DNA of 64,000 bases from Amblyornis subalaris (lineage: Eukaryota; Chordata; Aves; Passeriformes; Ptilonorhynchidae), in contig JACAXG010000032.1 of NCBI GenBank assembly GCA_018881555.1, forward strand, positions 198,837-262,836, in the 5' to 3' direction. The notes beneath the pieces were generated by a model. That model made no database searches and was not told where the DNA came from. It saw only the letters and a list, made by a program, of their open reading frames with translations. Positions within the stretch are counted from its first letter, which is position 1. Each line of letters begins with the position of its first letter. A program made the position numbers and the translations under genes. This document shows, piece after piece, positions 51,901 to 60,900 of the stretch.

Positions 51901-54900
51901 ACAATTTCAGCAAGTCTGCTGCTTGAAGTTTCTGTGGTTGTATGTGTTAATAAAGGATGTTACTTGAAACAACTGCCTGTGTTTAATTAGGATTTCAAAT
52001 TTGAAATTTAGATCAATTTTGAGAAAATATTATAAGCTCTTAATAAGCTTGAAACCATTTTTGTCTAAAGTAGCTCAAAATTGAATATATAAATGCTGTG
52101 GGGAGGGTTAGATGGGCTGTTGCAATTTTAACTGTTACGCTTTTAACTCCTCTTTTCTCCCTCTGAAATCAAAAAACTTGAATTAAGTTGCTGTTGTGAA
52201 AAAAGTGTTTTGGGAATTGTACACCTGAGTTCTCAAAGATTTATCTCCCCTGCTCTATAGATANATAATCTTACTTTTCTTGTGATAGAACATACTGAAC
52301 ATTCATTAAGCAATCTCAGATGGTTGGTCTAGAAGGGAAGTGTGATTATNGTGTTAATTTCTCAGCTCTCAGGCAGCATGAGTGAGCTGTTATTCTGTAT
52401 TTTACTACCCGTGGTATCCAGATTAACTGTGCTGCTTTGTTCCAGCCAAGGAATATTGCAGGACAATATTTTCCTATGAAGGCTCAAATGATGAACTCAG
52501 CTTTAAAGAAGGCGAGATCATTCAAATAATCAGTAAGGTAAGAAAGTTTGGTCTGCTCTAACCATGTGTGGCTTTGGTGGATTTTGTACTGGTAGGTAGT
52601 GGGTGAATTGTGAGACNAGGAGAGTCTGTTGGAGTAGATATTCCTGTAGACTGATTTGTCTCCTGTGAGAGTCAAATCTTTTCTTCTGCACATGGTGGAG
52701 ATCGAGATGACTTTAAAGATCGTTCGAGAGTGGGAGGTTATCTTGGAGTTCTCAAAGGCCAGTGGGATCAGTGTACACTCANTACCAAATGCCTTTTCAG
52801 TGAGGAAATAGGAAAAGCTTTGCAAACAGCCCCTTTACCTTCAGAACTTGTTCTGTTTCCCTGCTGATTCAGAATAACCATACAGACATTAATGATACAT
52901 TCTGGCTGTGTAGAGAAACGTGATTATTTAGTTGAATGCTCTCATTTGTGTTGAGTTCTGAAAGTGCCTTTTTGACAGATCATCTTGTTGCAGAGATGGT
53001 TCTAAACAGGAAATTAACCTACCCATACTTAATTTCCCTGCTCTACACTGCAGTCTTTTGTTGGTTTATATGCTGCTATATTAAGGAATAATGACTTTCC
53101 TAAAAAAACTGGAAAGTTTCATCTTCAAGTTTCACACAGTTGCAGAAGAAAACACATTTTTCTTTAGTAAGATTTTAATTTTATGGAAAAGATGGCCACT
53201 TTTCTTAGCAAGAAAATTGATATTATGAGAATCATTGATCCTAATTACAGTGGCAAAGACTAGTTATGGAAGGCCCTTTTGTGAACACAGCAGCCCTTGC
53301 CCCATCTTCACTGAAACTCTGGCCTCTGTCTTTTTAAGCCAGTTTACCCAAAGTACAAAAAAGGTTCAAACTGGAGTGAAGAAGAGTTGTCCAGAGTGAG
53401 TGGCATCCCTGCCCATGGCTGGAGGTTTGAACTGGGTGATCTTTAAGCTCCCTTCCAGCCCAAACCATAGTAGGATTCTGTGACTTTTTTGGATCTGAGG
53501 CACAGAGGAAAGCTGTTATTTATGCTGCTAAAATACTCTGATAACATCATACTTTCTGTTATGGACAAAGGCCTTGATCCAGTAACATCATGTAATGGAT
53601 TTGTGTGCCACTGAATTAATTCTCCATTATTTTATTTTTTNATGTCTTGATGTGATTATTTTTTCCCTCAGTAGGGTATATTCTTTTGCTTCTTCACCCT
53701 TTTCAGACCAGTGGACCTGATCCATCACATCAGTATCACTTTTATTGAGTAGAATTGTGTGTCATGCCAATAATACTTGTAGTATTTACTGAATAACTTG
53801 CTGCTCAAGGAAGCTGAGAAGATCAAATATTGTGTGTTGTGTCATAAGTGGGTTTATGTACTTCCCTTCCTTTTGTAGATCTTATCCTTACACCCTTATC
53901 TCAGATGATGTCATGTAATTTCATCNTGCTTTTCAGAAAACAAACAAAAACTGACCAAACCTGATCTGATCTTAGCTGTTTCCTCTTGCTAAGTTGCCCA
54001 ATTTCAGACAAACAATTATTTTATTTTATTTGTAAAAGGGAAAAAGTTGTTCCTGTAACTGTATCTGTTATGGGGAAGAAGTAAATATTGATTGAAATGA
54101 CCTGTTGTTTATTTTTGTTTATTTTAGGACACTGGAGAGCCAGGCTGGTGGAAAGGAGAGCTCAATGGTAAAGAAGGAGTCTTCCCAGATAACTTTGCTG
54201 TTCAAATACAGGAGTCTGATAAAGACTTCCCTGTAAGTTCTTACATGTATCATTTAGTATCACAGAAAAGTATTGATGAAAATGCAAAGAATAAAAGAGT
54301 TCACAGTGCATTATGCTGCTTAAAATATTACAATTCTGGCAGTTTTGACTTTATCTTGACTTATNGGTATCAAAGAAGAAAGATGTAAAGGTTAATCTTT
54401 GTGTTTAAACTTCTCCATAAATACTAAACTGAGGAATGTTTTTTGAGATGAACTCTTAATTAATGAGGATAATTGGGTCATTTAGAAAAGAGTGTAGTTC
54501 TGATAGCATGGTGTTACTGATTACTGAATTAAACCCTTACTGTTTAGAAAGGAGATAAGCTGTCGGTGTTTTCCATCTCAAGTCCTTAAGTAACTATAAT
54601 TACAAAATGCTGAATGACCCCTCTGGGTCTGAGTGGGATTTTTCCATGTCAAGACTTGCCAGTAGGCTGCAGTANGTGAAGGATATTCTCTGGGTGGGAT
54701 TTAGAAATATTTTTTCAGCATCTCATGTACTAACTTGTAGAAATTAATGTTTTCATGTACTCATTGAGCTTGTAATTTTGCTCCTCATTTTACAGTTTTT
54801 TTAGTTGAGATTACTATAATGTTTTGGTTCTGTCAAGTTTGTGTAGCAAAGGTGGTTGTGTTAGTTCACAAATGTACCTCAGCCCCAGGTGGGATGGATT

Positions 54901-57900
54901 CAGCTCCAGATCAGGACTTAATTTATTATTTAACCTGAGTTGCCTCACATACACACAAAACCTACTTACCCCAAGTCAGAATTTTCTTTTCAGGTGGATT
55001 CTCAGCTGTGCAAGGGTGGCATAAATGCCATAGCATACTAGTGACTTGATTTGAAGAGTGGGTGGGGTTGCTGTTTCACAATACTGAGTTGCTCCCTTGA
55101 GATGGGGAAAAACCATTCTTTTATCATAAACATCATTTCGTTGCTTTGATCCTTTATTCTNCATTGTGTGCTGTGTCTCAGCACAGGATTCACTTTGCAC
55201 TGAGCAGCTTTGAGATTCAAGGCATTGGATGGCTGGTTATTGTAATCAGCTGTTTGATATTGACTTAATAAAAACACAGACCAGAGCCATGTAATGGCAA
55301 GTTGATGCTGAGCTCTGTTTAATTGGTTTTGATATAGGCAGTGATGCTGCACAGCTGGATAATGTTGCTTTTTTGGAAAAGAAAGAAAATACAGTCTTGT
55401 TACTGAAGTTCACTTGCTTTTGTGTCCTCTGAAACCAGAGAAAGAAATTGAATATGGGTTCTCCTGCTTGCTTAATTACATTTGACATGTCGGAATAAAA
55501 TCTTTTTGCATTAAGAAGAGCTTATTCAATAGCTGCAGGGGCACAGAAGTGAAATCCATCCATAGCAACTGTTTTAAAAATACCCACTGCAAGGCGTGTT
55601 TGGAGGGCTTGTGTCAGACTGAGCCCATATGGGTTCAGCAGTGCTTGTATAAAGAACAAAGGGTTTTGTAGGCTTTTGTATCATTTTATCAGGGAATCTT
55701 GTCCTTAGTACAACCATAAAGGCACCTCTTGTACAGCAATTTCATGAATCCCATTCTGAGGATGAGTGGTTGAGATCTGTCCTGAGAGGCGCCATTCTTC
55801 TTTCAGCAGGAGAGAGATTCAACTTCAAGTGTATCAGTTTAGGGGAAGTGAAAGTGAAATTGTGTTTCAAAATGGTGATATTCAATGTTAAAACTGTTTC
55901 GGTGTGATGTTTCATAAATTTTTAATGGCTAGCATAGCTTGTTCGTCTTCTCCACTTAAAGGTACAGTGATAAGGAAGCTCAAAGTAATGTTTTTCTTGT
56001 GACTGCAGTCTTTGAGACAAATGCTGCCATCATCTGTTCTTTTTTTCTTACACTTGTGATTTAGAAGTCAATTAATTGAAGCCCTTTCTCTGAAACTTAA
56101 TTTAGAAACCTTTTTTTTGGTGAGAGTGACTGGTTTTGGTTAAAAAAATTACCTGGTTACTCTTTTAAACTGGCAGTGTACTAACTAAGATTGAGGTTTA
56201 CATATTGAAATCAAAATGAGTGTGATCAGAGCAATTCTTTGGACTAGGAAAGATGTAATTCTTGATTTTTAGTTCTTCGTGCCTTTGTTTATGCACATTG
56301 CTGAAGCACTGATCTGATTTGAACAGACTTGAATTTTTATAACTGGTTGTCTGGGAGATATCAGAGGAATTGTTCCAGGTCTTTGTGTTTCCTGTCTGTG
56401 GATTGATTGCCTCCTTTGTGAAATACTTTGAAATCAGCTGGTAAACAAGCTCCACGTTACAGTATGCAAAGCAAGACACAAGTGAGGCTGTCTTGGATAC
56501 AGAGAATATCTGTTTGCTTGTTTGTTTGACTTTCTTTTTTTCCTTAATTTTGCAGAAGCCAAAGAAACCTCCACCTCCAGTTAAAAGTCCAGGTATGTGA
56601 TACTATGTGTGGTGGTCTGAGAAAATACTAAATTTCAGAAGCAGTGCATGACTTCAGAAGAAAATTCAGAAGTAGCTCTGTATTTCCTAGTAATGCAGCC
56701 ACCCACAGTCACACTTTGAGGTTACTGTTCGTACTTAATGTATTTGACTGCTGCTGTATATTTTTCAAAATGATGATGGAGCCTACTTTGGAAACATTTT
56801 AATAATGGCTTACCATTTTTGGGCTCAAATGAGTGCTTATAAATGGTATTACACTCCTTGCAAAAGAGAAAACACAACTTGGTGCATGTCTTATTTTTAG
56901 TTAGTGACCAAGATAATTAAAGCTCTTTGAGAAATGTCTATGGTTTGCTTTTGCATTCAGCTGCAAGACCTGAATTACCAACTGGAGAGAAAAAATTCTT
57001 TCCTTTGAGGCCTGAAGAAAAAGGTAAGGACAGTTTTCTTCATGGTGGGTTTCAGACCATGCTTTTGTAAATGAATTACAGTTTTTTGGCTGAGTGCTCT
57101 GGCNGTAGGCTCCCTGTTCAGTAGACATCATATAGACCCCCCCCCAATACCATCTATTAAAGTTGTCATGTCTGTGATACTGCAGAAATGTCTTTAGAGT
57201 GGTTAGATGAACTGCTACACTCTTCTGAAATGTTGATTTCTTGTTATTGCATTACATTCAGAAAATTGGTTATTGCACAGCACAATAACATAGTTACTAT
57301 TAAATTTGTGAAGGGGTGGTTCTGTGACAGGGACTGCAGTTTTGTGTAGCAGTAGTAAGTTATNAGAAAGGAAAAAGTTTACTGCTGTTTCTCACTGTTT
57401 TGGCAAAAATCAGTCTCTGCTCAAAAATATTTTGAAAGACCTACACAGAACAGTTACAACACTCCTTAGACAGATGTTACGGTCACAATGCTCAGAAATA
57501 GGGATTTCTTGTCCTGTTAATTCTTGCTATATTCCATGTTTTTAAGTTGCACTGAATTTAGAGACATTTACTGCTTTATTGTTAAAATTTGAAGGACACT
57601 TTTCAGAAGAAAAGCTACTGTTGTCACCCAAACACATTTCTAAAAGGCTTCTTTCCATGTTTGTCAAGCTTGCTAAGTTAAAATGTTTGATTGTGTTTTA
57701 AAGTGAGAAGCTTAAACAGACATCCTGGTTGGGCCTTGTAGAAGAAATTCTGATGTTACTGCAGTTTAACCAAATTACAAAACCAAGTGTCCTGTGAGTG
57801 GTGAGCTGTGGCTGACCAGTGTTTCTACACCTGAGGCTGCTGAGGCTTTTTGGCCTCCTTGGGCAGTTCTTAAAAACCCCCATTTTAAACAAGGCACCTT

Positions 57901-60900
57901 CTCTGGTGTTGCATATGAAAAATACTTGTTAAAGCCAGTTCTGTTTGCTCTGTATGTGAGCAAACAAATAATTTTTATCTGTTGGAACAGTATCTTTAGG
58001 TGTGAATTGAGATCAGCTCTGTATTCCAGAAATGTTGATGACTTGGCTCTTTTAAAATTCTTTTAAACTGAAGCAAGTTTAATTTTAAGCGGGTTCTGTT
58101 TGTACTATAGTGTTAACCTTTGCATAGTTGAGCTCAACTGTTTTTGGAGGAATATAGGAAAGAATATTGAGTGACACCGTCCAAAAAAAAATTACAAAAG
58201 GTAGAGAACCCTCCTTTACTGAGTTTGTCCNGTATTCAGTTGCAGGTCTTAAAAGTTCCTTTTTTAGATAGCCGTAGTCTTTTACTGGAAGATAGGCCCA
58301 TTTATCAATGCAGTTGTACTTGTGGAAGAATAGTCATGTTAATACTAGTAATTAAACTCATTAAGTGTGAAATTGTTTTGTAATNAGTTCTCAGGAAAAA
58401 AAAATCAATTGAGCAGCTCTAATCACAATCTATCAAACCATGTCATATTTTATATCTATTAGGAGACTAATAAATCTGCCTTTGTGATCAAAAAGTGATC
58501 AAAAATTGGAAGTAGTGCTTCTGTAAGTATTTTCGTATTTCTAGTGAAGGACACTTAGTTGTGTCATGTAGACGTTTTTGTCCAGTGTAAATGTCTTCAG
58601 ATTTGTATCTTTATTTCCATTACTAAACTGCTCATTTTTAGCCATCCCTCTTTTTCATTGAGGAGCAAAGTCCAAAAAAGAGACATGTCATTTTGTCCAN
58701 CAGAAATGCCCAGTTTCTGTGCTCATGGTGAACCTTGGCCTTTGGTATTAACTTTTTCCATTTAGCTGTAGACATTTTTAATATTCAGATTTTGAGTGGG
58801 AGTAGTAGGAGGGAGAACTGACAGATGAGAGTTCAGGAATAGGATTTGATGACGGCATTTTTTCTGCCCTGTTTATGAACTCACTTATTTTTAAAAGCAA
58901 AAGNGGTAATTCTCAACTTGTGCTCAGCACAGCTTAAATGAAGCCAATTGATCTGCAGTTAGTACTGGCTGGTGCTGGGCATTTAAAACTATAAATGTTG
59001 TGTATTGGGTGAGTAGGCAGGAGTAGGTGGTGCTACTCCTGGGCTGCTTTACACAGGGCTGCCAGCACCACCGTGTGGCAAATCCTTCCACTACTTCAGG
59101 ATCCTGGGTTTTTAAAACTCCATGCTAAGCGAGACTGGAAGGAGATGCCAACCAGTTCGGGTTTTTTTGTTCATCTCTCCTCCTGATGTTCCAGTGTCCC
59201 AAAGCAGGAAGGCAGTTCTACCCCTGGACAGTGCTTTTGACAGAAATATCTCTAGGATCTGTTTACTTCCCAGTATTCCTCTGAAATAAAATTGGCCACT
59301 TCCTCTTTTAGGATCGGAGGGCTGACACTCAGTGGCTGCAGGATTTATCTGAAGGAAATCAGTCACAGACCTGGCAGTTCCGGCACTTAGCTGGGATGGA
59401 GCTGGAGCAAATACCCAGCCCTGCCTCCAAATCCATAGCATATGTAAACATTTTACATCAAATCAATACTTGGTTAAAAGCAAATCACCGGAGGGGAGGA
59501 TGGGGGGAATCAAAGCTGAAGGTCACTCTCTCCATTCCAGTTTACTGATTTACTGCCCTATAAGGGCAGTAACTCTAAAGAACTGTAATCCCTTGCTATA
59601 ACCTATCAATTATTTTTTAAAAATCCTCAGTAATTTGTGTATACCTGACTGAACTGTAGCATAGTTTTACAGGGAAAAGTAGAAGGTTTGCTCTGGATAT
59701 CCCCCAGGGTGGACTTAGGAAACTTGGGTTGAAACCTATTTAACGGTTGCTTGTGAAGCAGCTTGAATTTTTCAGTATCCCATATGTTGTATGTCAGCTC
59801 CTCTGGACAGGATTCAGTTAAGTCATGCAGTCATTGAAAAAATAAATACAACTCTCTTTTTTATTATCCATACTTATTTTCTATCTATTTGTAGGAGGGT
59901 AAACTTTAGATAAAATAAATTCAGCTATTCAAATAAAAATTCAGTTCCCCTGCTTTTTTCTATCGATAAATTATGTTGGTTGTGTGTGTAAGAAGTCTAG
60001 TTACAACAAAATAAAAAAGAGATAGAAAGAGATAAAGAGATAAAAAATTGTCTCTAAGAGGAGATAAAGTGAATTCATAGAAAAGACANAAGAGTAGCAG
60101 TACAAAGATTTTTGGTTCTTAGCTGTCATTTGCAGTGCGGTAATGTGAATCCATAATTTATTACTACTGTTTTATGTTGGTAGAAAGANTTATCTTTAAG
60201 ATAAATGTTCTAAGCTCAGGTAAGTAGTTTGTGTNTTTTGGTAAGGTATCATTTAGGACACTTGCATATCTGTTTTTCATTTTGATCTTCAAAGAAGGTA
60301 TTTCTGAGAGCAGTTGCTTTCTAATTGATTAGCAGTGTAAGAATCCTAGACAACGTGGGGTTTTTAAAATGTGACTTATTTTGTCAGATGAAAAAGGAGC
60401 TTTGGATCAGAAGCCTTTGAAGCCTCAAGCTCCTCAAGTACCACCCAAGAAGCCTATTCCTCCAAGCAAGACCAACAGCTTACTGAGAGCAGGGCTTCTG
60501 CACCCAAAGCGTCTGGATAAACCTGGTTTGCTGCCATCTGCATCCAAGTCAGTATGACTCAAACTGCATACACCAAGTATATTTTATTTGACTTGTTGTT
60601 TGATCTTCCTTCATGAATGAGGCGGGAAGAAACGAGTGCTTTGAGGGAGAAAAGGATGCAAGGATAAGTTTTGCCCTACACCTTCCAGTGTCTTAGTTCT
60701 CCAAGTTTCTATCAATGTGAACTTAGATCTTTCAAATCCTTCGAGANATTGAATCCATCTCAGAGTCAATATTGCAGCATAACTGACCCTGGGCCAGATG
60801 AAGTTGCACATCTAGGGGCTGCTGTAGCTAGAGTAACAGGGTGGAGTAAAAGAATCTGTGGATGTGGCCCTTGAGAATTATTATTGTGTTGAAAACAACC

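Larger units (their letters stand above)
57024..60387 (+). other. CD2AP: CD2AP intron 11 (3.4 kb)
   Basis: GTAAGG donor and TTATTTTGTCAG acceptor. It contains a 10-base C run near 57138, a near-perfect stem-loop at 59550-59572 and a purine-rich simple repeat at 60017-60070. A minus-strand open frame at 59112-59441 (109 codons) has no recognisable motif. Confidence 0.85.

Noticed and set aside
60548..60557. Alternative exon 12 donor GTATGA at 60552
   Set aside because: It would make the junction phase 0 and create a stop codon at the start of exon 13; GTCAGT at 60548 restores the conserved KTNGE.
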